Positions 1-8,328 of a stretch of DNA of 64,000 nucleotides are shown piece by piece. A model generated the notes under the pieces. That model saw only the letters and a program-made list of their open reading frames with translations. It ran no database searches and was not told the DNA's origin. How positions within the stretch are numbered: the first letter of the stretch is position 1; each line of letters opens with the position of its first letter. This stretch comes from Gemmatimonadota bacterium (GTDB lineage Bacteria > Gemmatimonadota > Gemmatimonadetes > Longimicrobiales > Gaopeijiaceae), in contig JACQVF010000011.1 in NCBI GenBank assembly GCA_016209885.1, positions 1 through 64,000 on the forward strand. Reading direction: 5' to 3'. The translations under genes and the position numbers were made by a program.

Positions 1-185
1 CCTGGACCCGGGTGGTCTTCGACGGCCGCACCATCGCCGGGAACGTGCTGATGCCGTTCTTCACGCAGGGCTACGAAGGGTTCGACGTGAACCGCCCGCT
101 CGACTGGCGGGTCGCGGAAGAGCTGGTGGCGAGCGGTGAGGGCCGGCTGCCGCCCGTGCCGCGACCTCCGTATCTCCAGCCCTAG
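1..185 (+). CDS. C-terminal end of a probable acylneuraminate-type cytidylyltransferase (partial)
   Basis: The reading frame is open from the window edge to a TAG at 183-185 and gives about 60 residues. Its recognisable part is PFFTQGYEGFDVNRPLDW followed by a helix (VAEELV) and a proline-rich tail. The GFD-x-N-x-x-x-DW-x-x-AE pattern is how many CMP-N-acylneuraminate cytidylyltransferases end, where the Asp lies near the nucleotide-sugar site. The complete NeuA-like gene at 2413-3123 ends in the comparable LDIDTPWDLHLAE. If the call is right the locus carries two such enzymes. Only the tail is visible, so family assignment is moderate and substrate unknown. Confidence 0.5.
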   Translation, partial: WTRVVFDGRTIAGNVLMPFFTQGYEGFDVNRPLDWRVAEELVASGEGRLPPVPRPPYLQP

Positions 186-443
186 CCCCAACCGGAAGAT
201 GGCGTCTGCCAAGAATCGCTGGGAAGCCGCGCCGGGACCGAATTCCGGAGGATCACGGCCACTTTTTCGGACCGCCCCCGCGTGGTGTGTATGAAACCAC
301 TGCAGAAGCCCCTTGGAACTCCTGATGTCATGCGGCTCTCCGAAGAGCTGGTGGTTCCCGTTTCGCCGGATCAGGGCTAGCAGACCTGCGACAGTACTTG
401 AGGGACCAGCTAGCCGTTCTTCGGCGACCTGCCAAGGCTCCCG
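186..443 (+). other. Intergenic stretch upstream of the transketolase gene
   Basis: 258 bases without a convincing gene. It probably holds the promoter for the transketolase-neu genes because the preceding gene ends at 185, but I could not find a -35/-10 pair with good spacing. No strong hairpin with a T-tract was seen either. Confidence 0.4.
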
Positions 444-2375
444 ATGGCCGTTGAGATTCACCTGATCCCGCTGGCGGAGTTTCGGCGCATCCGCGAGGCG
501 CCGATCGAGCGCCTGACGAAGCTCGACCTGCTGGCCGACATGTGCAGGGCCAACACGCTGGCGGCAGTGAAGCGAGCGGGATCGGGGCATCTCGGCACGA
601 GCTTCAGCGCGATGGACATCGTGGTGTGGCTCTACCATGAGGAGATGAATACGGTGCGCGTCGGGCTCGGCGATCCGGACCGCGATATCTACTTCTCGTC
701 GAAGGGCCATGATGCTCCCGGTCTCTATGCGGTGCTTTTCTCCCTGGAGGTGCTGCCTGAGGAGAAGCTGCTCAAGCTTCGCCGCCTCGGCGGGCTGGAC
801 GGTCATCCCGACGTGGGGGTCCCAGGCGTGGAGGCGAACAGCGGCTCGCTGGGCATGGGGATCTCGAAGGCGAAGGGGATGGCCTGGGCCAAGCGCTACC
901 ATGGGAATGGCGGCAGGGTGTTCGTCATGACCGGGGACGGCGAGCTTCAGGAGGGGCAGATCTACGAAGCGTTGCAGACGGCGGCTCACCAGCGGCTGAA
1001 CCTGACCGTCATCGTAGACCACAACAAGCTGCAGTCGGACAAGCCGGTGGACGAGATCATCGCGCTGGGCGATCTCGAGGTGAAATTCCGGAGCTTTGGG
1101 TGGCACGTGGCACGCTGTGACGGCCACGATTATCGCCAGCTCGAGCGCACTTTCCGGGATCTGCGATCCGTCGCCGATCGGCCGAAGATTCTGATCGCGG
1201 ATACGATCAAAGGCCGGGGCGTCTCGTTCATGGAGGGCCCGGCGGCGCTGGCGGCGGGTGGCGGGCTCTATCGCTGGCACGCGGGGGCGCCGGACGATGC
1301 GTCGTTCCGGGCGGGCTTTGCCGAGATCGTGGGCCGGCTGAACGATCGGCTGGCGCACGCGGGTCTCGCACCCCTCACGCTCAAGGACGTCACTCCCCGG
1401 GGGGACAGCGTCAGTGGGGTCTCGCGCGAGTATGTGGCGGAGGCGTTCGGAGAGGCCCTGGTGGAGGTGGCGGCCGAGCGCCCGGATCTGGTGGTGCTGG
1501 ACGGGGATCTGGCGGCAGACTGCCGCATCCGCGCGTTCGAGCGCGCCTACCCCGAGCGCTTCATCGAGAACGGGATCGCGGAGCAGGACATGGTCTCCAT
1601 GGCGGGGGGTCTCGCTCGTCAGGGGCTGCTTCCTGTGGTGAACACGTTCGCCAGTTTCCTCGCCTCCCGCGCCAACGAGCAGATCTACAACAACGCCAGC
1701 GAGGGGACGCGGGTCATCTACGCCTGCCACTACGCGGGGCTGATCCCCGCGGGCCCGGGCAAATCGCACCAGAGTATCCGGGACATCTCCCTATTCTCAG
1801 CATTGCCGAACTGCCTGGTGCTCCAGCCCTGCAACGCGCTGGAGACCCGTATGGCCATCGAGCACTGCGTGAATGAGGCGACGGAGAACTGTGTGCTCCG
1901 CCTGGTGATCGGCCCTTCTCCCCGGGCCATCGAATTGCCGGCCGGGTACCGGCTGACGCGGGGGCGAGGCGTCACGCTGGTGGAGGGGGACGAAGCCGTC
2001 CTGTTCGCGTACGGCCCGGTGATGCTGCACGAGGCACTCACGGCGGCGGAGATCCTGGCGGGCCAGGGGCTCCTCCTGCGGGTGGTCAACCTGCCGTGGC
2101 TGAACCGGGTCGATGGGGACTGGCTGGCAGAGGCAGTACTGGACTCGCCTTTCGTCTTCGTGCTCGAGGATCACGCGCCGGTGGGCGGCCTGGGGGATCA
2201 TCTCCTGCCGCTGCTGGTGCGGTGCGGGCGTACGGGCGCCGGGCGCTTCCACAAGTTCGCGGTCGAAGGTTACCCCGCGTGCGGCGCGCCGGGCGAGGTT
2301 CTGCGCTACCACAGGCTGGATGGCGAATCCCTTGCCGGGCGCATCGCCGAGGTGGCTGGTCGGCCGCAGGCCTAA
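444..2375 (+). CDS. Transketolase, full-length (thiamine diphosphate dependent)
   Basis: 643 residues, close to the usual length of one-chain transketolases. The N-terminal ThDP-binding half carries GSGHLG (46-51) and the GDG...N signature (GDGELQEG at 164-171, Asn194). The pyrimidine-binding half follows from about residue 330 and holds GIAEQDM, with the Glu that activates ThDP, and a C-terminal domain. The family moves two-carbon ketol units between sugar phosphates. Being directly upstream of neuA-D rather than among pentose-phosphate genes suggests it makes a special sugar precursor for the polysaccharide; that is inference. The ATG at 444 has only a weak ribosome site. Many polysaccharide loci encode the two halves as separate genes, whereas here they are fused. 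Confidence 0.85.
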   Translation: MAVEIHLIPLAEFRRIREAPIERLTKLDLLADMCRANTLAAVKRAGSGHLGTSFSAMDIVVWLYHEEMNTVRVGLGDPDRDIYFSSKGHDAPGLYAVLFSLEVLPEEKLLKLRRLGGLDGHPDVGVPGVEANSGSLGMGISKAKGMAWAKRYHGNGGRVFVMTGDGELQEGQIYEALQTAAHQRLNLTVIVDHNKLQSDKPVDEIIALGDLEVKFRSFGWHVARCDGHDYRQLERTFRDLRSVADRPKILIADTIKGRGVSFMEGPAALAAGGGLYRWHAGAPDDASFRAGFAEIVGRLNDRLAHAGLAPLTLKDVTPRGDSVSGVSREYVAEAFGEALVEVAAERPDLVVLDGDLAADCRIRAFERAYPERFIENGIAEQDMVSMAGGLARQGLLPVVNTFASFLASRANEQIYNNASEGTRVIYACHYAGLIPAGPGKSHQSIRDISLFSALPNCLVLQPCNALETRMAIEHCVNEATENCVLRLVIGPSPRAIELPAGYRLTRGRGVTLVEGDEAVLFAYGPVMLHEALTAAEILAGQGLLLRVVNLPWLNRVDGDWLAEAVLDSPFVFVLEDHAPVGGLGDHLLPLLVRCGRTGAGRFHKFAVEGYPACGAPGEVLRYHRLDGESLAGRIAEVAGRPQA

Positions 2376-2412
2376 CTGGCCAGGCGGCGGACTGCGGGAG
2401 GGTGGCAGGATC

Positions 2413-3123
2413 GTGGGCACGGAGGTCGTGGGGGTCATCACGGCCCGTGGCGGATCCAAGTCCATCCCCAGGAAGAATCTCGCGCCCCTGGCCGGGAAGC
2501 CGCTGATCGCCTGGACGATCGAGGCGGCGCTGCGGTCGGAGCTCCTCGGCCGTGTCATCCTCTCGACGGACGACGCGGAGATCGCGGAGGTCGCACGACG
2601 CTGGGGCGCGGAAGTGCCTTTCCTGCGGCCTCGCGAGCTGGCGCGGGATGATTCGCCACACGTGCCGGTGGTCATCCATGCGGTCGAGTGGCTGGAGCGT
2701 CAGGGCGCGCCGCCCAAGTACGTGCTACTGCTCCAGCCGACTTCCCCCCTTCGCTCGGCGGAAGATATCGACGGCGCCATCCAGATGGCTTTCGAGAAGC
2801 GGGCTGCTAGCGTCGTGAGCGTCTGTGAGGCGCGATCGCACCCGTATCTGGTCATGCGGGTCACACCATCCGGCCGGCTGCGGCCGTTCGGGCCCAGGCC
2901 GCGGCGGTATCTGCGGCGCCAGAGCCTACCGCCGGTCCACGTCGTGAACGGAGCGATCTACCTGGTACGCCGGGACGTTCTCATGGGACGGCGGACGTTC
3001 TACACGGATCGCACCTACGCGTACCTCATGCCGGCCGAGCGGTCCCTGGACATCGACACGCCGTGGGATCTTCACCTGGCGGAGCTAATCCTCGAAGAGC
3101 GTCGGGGGCGTGAGCGCGGTTAG
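2413..3123 (+). CDS. neuA: N-acylneuraminate / legionaminate cytidylyltransferase
   Basis: Activates a nonulosonic acid with CTP to give the CMP-sugar used by transferases. The 236-residue protein begins VVGVITARGGSKSIPRKNL, the nucleotide-binding loop of the family, then shows STDD and LLLQPTSPLRS, and ends with LDIDTPWDLHLAE, which supplies metal-binding Asp residues. I chose the GTG at 2413, preceded by a GGGAGGG ribosome site at about 2396; the frame is open further upstream but that part overlaps the transketolase and is not family-like. Its end overlaps neuB by 14 bases. Whether the substrate is Neu5Ac, legionaminic acid or another nonulosonate cannot be told. Confidence 0.88.
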   Translation: MGTEVVGVITARGGSKSIPRKNLAPLAGKPLIAWTIEAALRSELLGRVILSTDDAEIAEVARRWGAEVPFLRPRELARDDSPHVPVVIHAVEWLERQGAPPKYVLLLQPTSPLRSAEDIDGAIQMAFEKRAASVVSVCEARSHPYLVMRVTPSGRLRPFGPRPRRYLRRQSLPPVHVVNGAIYLVRRDVLMGRRTFYTDRTYAYLMPAERSLDIDTPWDLHLAELILEERRGRERG

Positions 3124-4159
3124 CATCGGCAGGCGCCCGGTCGGTCCGGGCCACCCCTGTTTCCTGATCGCCGAGGCTGGTGTGAACCACAACGGCGACC
3201 TGGCGCTGGCCAGGGAGCTGGTGGACGCGGCGGCGGAGGCCGGGGCGGATGCCATCAAGTTCCAGACGTTCCGGGCCGATCGAGTCGCGAGCTCGAGGGC
3301 GCCGAAGGCCGACTATCAGCTCAAAGTCACGGACGCGGACGAGTCGCAGGTGGAGATGCTCCGGCGGCTGGAGCTCTCGCCGGCGGCGCATCGCGAGCTT
3401 CAAGCCCACAGCGGGAGTCGGGGGATCCTGTTCTTGTCCACTCCGTTCGATGAGCAGAGCGCCGATCTTCTGGAGGAGCTGGGCGTTCCGATCTTCAAGA
3501 TCGGATCGGGCGAGCTCACGAACCGGCCGTTCCTCGAACACGTGGCAGCCAAGGGCCGGCCGATCATCCTCTCCACCGGTATGTCGTATCTGAGCGAGGT
3601 GGACGAGGCGGTACGCACTCTCACTACGGCGGGCTGTACCGAGCTCGTCCTGCTGCACTGCGTGTCCGATTATCCCGCCGATCCAAGGCACTGCAACCTG
3701 CGGGCGATGCGGACGCTGGAGGCCGCGTTCCAGGTGCCGGTCGGCTTTTCGGATCATACCCCCGGCGTTGAGGTCGCCCTCGCCGCGGCGGCGCTGGGGG
3801 CGTGCGTGATCGAGAAGCACCTGACCCTGGATCGTAGCCTCGCCGGCCCGGATCACCGGGCGTCGCTCGAGCCGGCGGAGCTTCGGGCACTGGTGACGGG
3901 GGTGAGGACGGTGGAGCGCTCGCTCGGTGACGGGATCAAGCGGCCGGCGCCGAGCGAGCTGGGCAACCGAATGCTGGTTCGCCGGAGCCTGACGGCGGCC
4001 GTGGACGTGGCGGCGGGCGAGGTGCTGGAGGCGCGCATGTTGCGGGCGCTCCGGCCGGCGAGCGGCATCGCACCCACGTTCGTGGATCAGGTGGTGGGCC
4101 GGAGGGTCAGACGACCACTGGCCGCTGGGCAGTTGATTGCCTGGACCGACCTGGAATGA
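3110..4159 (+). CDS. neuB: N-acetylneuraminate-type synthase
   Basis: Condenses phosphoenolpyruvate with a six-carbon amino sugar to make a nonulosonic acid. 349 residues, normal length. The TIM-barrel opens with FLIAEAGVNHNGD and has DAIKFQTF, KIGSGELTN, STGMS and the late GFSDHT and EKHLTLDR motifs typical of NeuB/LegI/SpsE. The last 60 or so residues form the SAF (antifreeze-like) domain that caps the partner active site. The GTG start lies inside the end of neuA, and the stop overlaps the neuC start as ATGA, so translation is coupled. NeuB and LegI cannot be told apart by eye. Confidence 0.92.
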   Translation: MSAVSIGRRPVGPGHPCFLIAEAGVNHNGDLALARELVDAAAEAGADAIKFQTFRADRVASSRAPKADYQLKVTDADESQVEMLRRLELSPAAHRELQAHSGSRGILFLSTPFDEQSADLLEELGVPIFKIGSGELTNRPFLEHVAAKGRPIILSTGMSYLSEVDEAVRTLTTAGCTELVLLHCVSDYPADPRHCNLRAMRTLEAAFQVPVGFSDHTPGVEVALAAAALGACVIEKHLTLDRSLAGPDHRASLEPAELRALVTGVRTVERSLGDGIKRPAPSELGNRMLVRRSLTAAVDVAAGEVLEARMLRALRPASGIAPTFVDQVVGRRVRRPLAAGQLIAWTDLE

Positions 4160-5307
4160 GGACGATCGGCGTCGTCACCGTGAGCCGCTCCGACTACGGC
4201 ATATACATGCCGATCCTGCGTCGCATACAGAGCGATCCGGAGCTGAGACTGCACCTGATCGTGAGCGGCACCCACCTGGCATCGGAGTTCGGGTCGACGG
4301 TGGAAGGGATCGAGAGGGACGGGTTCACCGTGGGCGATCGCGTCGAGATGCTCCTGTCCTCGGATGCCCCGGAAGCGATCGCGAAGTCCATGGGGCTGGG
4401 GACGCTGGGCTTCGCGCAGTCCTATGCGCGCTGCCGGCCGGACGTCCTCCTGGTGCTCGGCGACCGATTCGAGACGCACGCGGCGGTGACGGCGTCGCTG
4501 CCGTTCAACATCCCGGTGGCGCACATCCACGGCGGAGAATGCACGGAGGGAGCCATCGACGACGCGCTGCGGCACTCCATCACGAAGATGAGCCACCTCC
4601 ACTTCGTCTCCACGGAGCTCTATGCGCGGCGGGTGGTGCAGATGGGCGAGGAGCCGTGGCGGGTCGTGGTGAGCGGTGCGCCGAGCCTGGACAACCTGGC
4701 CAGCGTCCGGCTCCTGAGCCGGGAGGAGCTGGAGGCGAAGCACAGCGTTCCCGCGAGAGATCCTTTCCTGCTCGTGACGTACCATCCGGTGACGCGGGAA
4801 TGGGAGCGAACCGAGACGCAGATGGCGGAGCTGGTGGAGGCACTGGAGCAGGTGGGCATGCCGGCCGTGTTCACCTATCCGAGCGCGGACACGGGCAGCC
4901 GCGCCATCATCGGGATGGTTCGCGAGTTCGTGGCGCGTCACCCCCGGACGAAGCTCGTGGTCAGCCTGGGGACGCCGGATTACTTCAGCCTGATGAACGT
5001 CGCGGCGGCAATGGTGGGAAACTCTTCGAGCGGGATCATCGAGGCCGCGTCGTTCAAGCTGCCGGTCGTGAACATCGGCACCCGGCAGGACGGCCGCCTG
5101 CGGGGCCGGAACGTGATCGACGTGGGTTACGGGCGTGACGAGATTCGCCGGGCCATCGAGCAAGCGATTTCCAAGGAGTTCCGGGAATGTCTTCGCGATC
5201 TCGTGAACCCGTACGGCGACGGGCGGGCGGCGGAACGCATCGTGAGCACACTGAAGACCGTGGAGCTCGGTGACGGGCTGGTGCGCAAGCGTTTCCACGA
5301 GATGTGA
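4156..5307 (+). CDS. neuC: UDP-GlcNAc 2-epimerase, hydrolysing (NeuC/LegG family)
   Basis: Makes the free 2-epimerised sugar (ManNAc or its 4-amino-6-deoxy analogue) that NeuB uses. 383 residues with the family landmarks: VTVSRSDYGIYMPIL at the N terminus, HIHGGECTEGAIDD in the middle, then GNSSSGIIEA and PVVNIGTRQDGR near the C terminus, which bind the nucleotide diphosphate. It starts with an ATG that shares four bases (ATGA) with the neuB stop. Given the LegC-like aminotransferase downstream, a LegG role on UDP-2,4-diacetamido-trideoxyhexose is as likely as NeuC. Confidence 0.9.
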   Translation: MRTIGVVTVSRSDYGIYMPILRRIQSDPELRLHLIVSGTHLASEFGSTVEGIERDGFTVGDRVEMLLSSDAPEAIAKSMGLGTLGFAQSYARCRPDVLLVLGDRFETHAAVTASLPFNIPVAHIHGGECTEGAIDDALRHSITKMSHLHFVSTELYARRVVQMGEEPWRVVVSGAPSLDNLASVRLLSREELEAKHSVPARDPFLLVTYHPVTREWERTETQMAELVEALEQVGMPAVFTYPSADTGSRAIIGMVREFVARHPRTKLVVSLGTPDYFSLMNVAAAMVGNSSSGIIEAASFKLPVVNIGTRQDGRLRGRNVIDVGYGRDEIRRAIEQAISKEFRECLRDLVNPYGDGRAAERIVSTLKTVELGDGLVRKRFHEM

Positions 5308-5310
5308 GCG

Positions 5311-5961
5311 ATGCGGGTCATCGGGATCGGAGCGGGTGGGCATGCGAAAGTCGTGATGGAGATCCTGCGGCTCACGGGCGGGCACGAGCTGGTGGGGCTG
5401 CTGGATGCGAAGCGGGAGCTGTGGGGCACGGCGGTGATGGGAGTTCCGGTGCTGGGGGACGACAGCTTGCTGTGCGAGCTCCATGGGCAGGGATTGCGTC
5501 ACGCGTTCATCGGAGTGGGCACGACCGGCGATACGAAGACGAGGCGGCGGCTGTACGAGGAGGCTCGGCGGCAGGGGTTCGAGATGGTCGCGGCGGTCCA
5601 TCCGCGAGCGGTGATCGCGTCGTCGGCGAGGCTAGGTGCCGGGCCCACGATCATGGCCGGGGCGGTTATCAACGCGGACACGTGGTTGGGGGCAAACGTG
5701 ATCGTGAACACCGGGGCGATCGTGGAGCATGACTGCGTGGTCGGCGACCATGTGCACATAGCCACGGGCGCCTGCCTGGCCGGAGCGGTTCGCGTCGGGA
5801 CGGGGGCTCACGTGGGGCTGGGCGCGTCGGTCCGGCAAGGGATCCGCATCGGCGAGAACGCGGTGGTGGGCGCCGGGGCGGCCGTGGTCGATGATGTTCC
5901 GGACGGGGTGGTGGTGGCGGGGGTGCCAGCGCGCGTCCTGCGAGGGGCGGAGGGGTCATGA
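5311..5961 (+). CDS. neuD: NeuD/PglD-type acetyltransferase (left-handed beta-helix)
   Basis: 216 residues. An N-terminal nucleotide-sugar binding domain starts VIGIGAGGHAKVV. From about residue 90 come hexapeptide repeats of the left-handed beta-helix (for example VIASSARLGAGPTI, AVVGAGAAVVDDV), ending in the family signature VVAGVPARVLRG. Members acetylate sialic acids (NeuD), or the 4-amino group of UDP-sugars (PglD/LegH). Because a sugar aminotransferase of LegC type lies just downstream, N-acetylation of the new amino group is the more attractive role. It sits three bases after neuC and its stop overlaps the start of a 39-codon frame. Confidence 0.85.
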   Translation: MRVIGIGAGGHAKVVMEILRLTGGHELVGLLDAKRELWGTAVMGVPVLGDDSLLCELHGQGLRHAFIGVGTTGDTKTRRRLYEEARRQGFEMVAAVHPRAVIASSARLGAGPTIMAGAVINADTWLGANVIVNTGAIVEHDCVVGDHVHIATGACLAGAVRVGTGAHVGLGASVRQGIRIGENAVVGAGAAVVDDVPDGVVVAGVPARVLRGAEGS

Positions 5962-6077
5962 CGCATCGCGAACGTATGCTGGCCGTCGGCCTGCGCGTAT
6001 CGACGGGGTCGCTCGACAGGGACATGGATGAGGATCACCCGTGCAGGCTGCGCGATGTGGAGGAAAGGGGGCTCTGA
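5958..6077 (+). CDS. Possible small protein or gene remnant, 39 aa
   Basis: An ATG overlaps the neuD stop as ATGA and opens a 39-codon frame beginning MTHRERMLAVGLRV and ending in VEERGL just before the next gene. The first residues resemble how many uroporphyrinogen-decarboxylase-like proteins begin, but nothing else of that fold is present. It could be a coupled microprotein, a decayed gene start, or chance in GC-rich DNA. No function is assigned. Confidence 0.3.
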   Translation: MTHRERMLAVGLRVSTGSLDRDMDEDHPCRLRDVEERGL

Positions 6078-6086
6078 GGGTCCATC

Positions 6087-7058
6087 ATGAGGCTACTCAT
6101 CACCGGCGGCGCCGGCTATATAGGATCGGTGACGGCGCGCTTGTTGCTCGCCCAGCGGCACGAGGTCACGGTGCTCGACTCCCTGCTGCACGGGGGACAC
6201 GCGCTCCTCAGCCTCTATCCCGATACCGGTTTCAGCTTCCTGCGTGGCGACGTGCGTTCGAGCGCCGCGGTGGGGTCCGCGCTGGATGGAGTGGACGCGG
6301 TGATTCATCTCGCTGCCATCGTGGGGGATCCGGCGTGCGCGCGACAGCCGGAGCTCGCCACCGAGGTGAACCTGGCGGCCTCCCTCCAGTTGCTCGAGCT
6401 GACCCGGCAGAGAGGGGTAGCGCGGTTCATCTTCGTCTCGACGTGCAGCAACTACGGCAGAATGCTCGATTCTTCCGGCTATGTGACGGAGGATTCCGAG
6501 CTCCGTCCAGTATCTCACTATGCAGAGACGAAGGTGGCGTTCGAGAAGGCGTTGCTCGGGATGCCTGCGGGCGACGGACCGATCGTGACGATTCTCCGGT
6601 TGGCGACGGTTTTCGGCCTGTCGCCGCGCATGCGTTTCGATCTCACGGTGAACGACTTCACGAAAGAGCTGGTGACGAAGCGGAAGTTGACGGTCTATGG
6701 AGAGCAGTTCTGTCGGCCGTACATCCATGTTCGCGATGGCGCGCGCGCCATCGCGGCGGTACTCGGGGCGCCGGCGGAGAAGATCGACGGACGGGTGTTC
6801 AACGTGGGGGACACGGGTCAGAACTACAAGAAGGCCGAGATCGTGGCCATGATCCGCGCGGAGGTCGCCGGTGATCTGGAGGTGGAGTACGTCCACAAGG
6901 ACGAGGATCCGCGAGACTATCGGGTGTCGTTCGAGAAGATCGAGCGTGAGCTCGGCTTCAAGGTCACGCGCAGCGTCGCGGACGGGATTCGCGAGATCAG
7001 GGACGCCATCGAGCAGGGTGTGATCACGGATCCCGATAATCCGTGCTACCGGAACTGA
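6087..7058 (+). CDS. NAD-dependent nucleotide-sugar epimerase/dehydratase (extended SDR)
   Basis: 323 residues. The dinucleotide-binding loop is TGGAGYIG (6-13), the STCSNYG segment supplies the catalytic-triad Ser/Thr region, and the catalytic pair is Tyr145-x-x-x-Lys149 (YAETK). Later RPYIHVRDGARAI and VFNVGDTGQNYKKAEI are typical of GalE-like and related sugar-nucleotide enzymes. It precedes the aminotransferase by four bases, so it may make the keto sugar that the aminotransferase uses (a LegB-like role), or act as a C4 epimerase/reductase. The GGAGYIG form fits epimerases slightly better than 4,6-dehydratases. Confidence 0.8.
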   Translation: MRLLITGGAGYIGSVTARLLLAQRHEVTVLDSLLHGGHALLSLYPDTGFSFLRGDVRSSAAVGSALDGVDAVIHLAAIVGDPACARQPELATEVNLAASLQLLELTRQRGVARFIFVSTCSNYGRMLDSSGYVTEDSELRPVSHYAETKVAFEKALLGMPAGDGPIVTILRLATVFGLSPRMRFDLTVNDFTKELVTKRKLTVYGEQFCRPYIHVRDGARAIAAVLGAPAEKIDGRVFNVGDTGQNYKKAEIVAMIRAEVAGDLEVEYVHKDEDPRDYRVSFEKIERELGFKVTRSVADGIREIRDAIEQGVITDPDNPCYRN

Positions 7059-7062
7059 GGTC

Positions 7063-8271
7063 GTGGGAGTGAGCAAGCATATTGTCGGGCCGGATATGAC
7101 GGCGAGAGGCGACGGGATCATTCCGCTGTGTGTGCCGGAGATTCGCGGCAAAGAGTGGGAGTACGTGAAGGAGTGCCTGGACTCGAACTGGGTGTCGTCG
7201 GTGGGCCCGTTCGTCGAGGTGTTCGAGCGCAAGGTGGCGGAACTCGTGGGAGCGAGGTACGCCGTGGCGACGGACAGCGGCACCGCGGCCCTGCACGTGG
7301 CTGTGCTGCTGGCCGGGATCGCTGCGGATGACGAGGTGCTGGTCTCGACGCTTTCGTTCATCGCACCCGCAAATGCCGTCCGCTACGCAGGGGCGTGGCC
7401 CGTGTTCGTGGACGCGGAACCCGAATACTGGCAGATGGACCCGGAGAAGGCGGTGGATTTCCTGGAGAAAGGATGCGAGTGGCGGCGCGGTGCGTTGTAT
7501 AACAAGGTCTCGGGGCGGCGGCTGAAGGCGATTCTGCCCGTGCACGTGCTTGGTCATCCATGTGATGTGGATCCCATCCTGGAGGCTGCCCGCAAATACG
7601 ACCTGGCGGTGATCGAGGATGCGGCGGAGAGCCACGGGGCGAGGTACAAGGGGCGGAGCGTCGGGCATCTCGGGGATATCGGCTGCTTCAGCTTCAACGG
7701 TAACAAGATCGTGACGGCCGGGGGCGGAGGTGTGGTCGTCACCGACAACGAGGACTGGGCCCGCAAGGCGAAGTACCTGACGACGCAGGCGAAGGACGAC
7801 CCGGTGGAGTACGTGCATCACGAGATCGGCTACAACTACAGGCTGACGAACCTTCAGGCGGCGCTGGGCTGCGCGCAGTTGGAGCAGCTCGACGCGTATA
7901 TGGTGGAGAAGCGGAGGATCGCCGCCAGGTACAGGGAGGCGTTCCGGGAGCTGTGCGGCATCGACTCCATGCGGGAAGCGCCCTGGGCGCTAAGCATCTT
8001 CTGGCTGTACACGATCCTGGTGGATGAGAGCCAGTACGGGATGGACAGCCGCGTGCTGCTGAGGCGTCTGGGGGAGGCGGGGATCCAGGCGCGACCGCTG
8101 TGGCAGCCGTTGCATCTGAGCAAGGTCCACGCCGGGGCTCAGGCCACAGACTGCTCCGTTGCCGAGCGGTTGAACCGGCAGGCGTTGAGTCTGCCGTCCT
8201 CGGTGGGCCTCAGCGCCGCGGACCAGCAGCGCGTGATCGACGTCATCTGCAACTCGGCCGCCGGCACCTGA
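7063..8271 (+). CDS. DegT/DnrJ/EryC1/StrS sugar aminotransferase, LegC-like
   Basis: PLP-dependent transfer of an amino group to a keto-sugar nucleotide. 402 residues; the N-terminal NWVSSVGPFVEVFE and the later TDSGTAALHVA, IEDAAESHGA and FSFNGNKIVTAGGGG are hallmark segments, with the PLP lysine at Lys215. TTQAKDDPVEYVHHEIGYNY is very close to what I remember of LegC aminotransferases of legionaminic acid pathways. GTG at 7063 or GTG two codons later could be the start. Together with NeuA-D homologues it argues for a diamino nonulosonic acid rather than plain Neu5Ac. Confidence 0.87.
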   Translation: MGVSKHIVGPDMTARGDGIIPLCVPEIRGKEWEYVKECLDSNWVSSVGPFVEVFERKVAELVGARYAVATDSGTAALHVAVLLAGIAADDEVLVSTLSFIAPANAVRYAGAWPVFVDAEPEYWQMDPEKAVDFLEKGCEWRRGALYNKVSGRRLKAILPVHVLGHPCDVDPILEAARKYDLAVIEDAAESHGARYKGRSVGHLGDIGCFSFNGNKIVTAGGGGVVVTDNEDWARKAKYLTTQAKDDPVEYVHHEIGYNYRLTNLQAALGCAQLEQLDAYMVEKRRIAARYREAFRELCGIDSMREAPWALSIFWLYTILVDESQYGMDSRVLLRRLGEAGIQARPLWQPLHLSKVHAGAQATDCSVAERLNRQALSLPSSVGLSAADQQRVIDVICNSAAGT

Positions 8272-8328
8272 TGGCACTCGGGCGCGCGCACCGAGGGACA
8301 GAGCGGTGTCGTTGAGCGAGGGCGTGGT

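Noticed and set aside
4087-5601. 504-codon open frame on the - strand opposite neuC/neuD
   Set aside because: Antisense shadow of two well-identified genes, with no recognisable motif.
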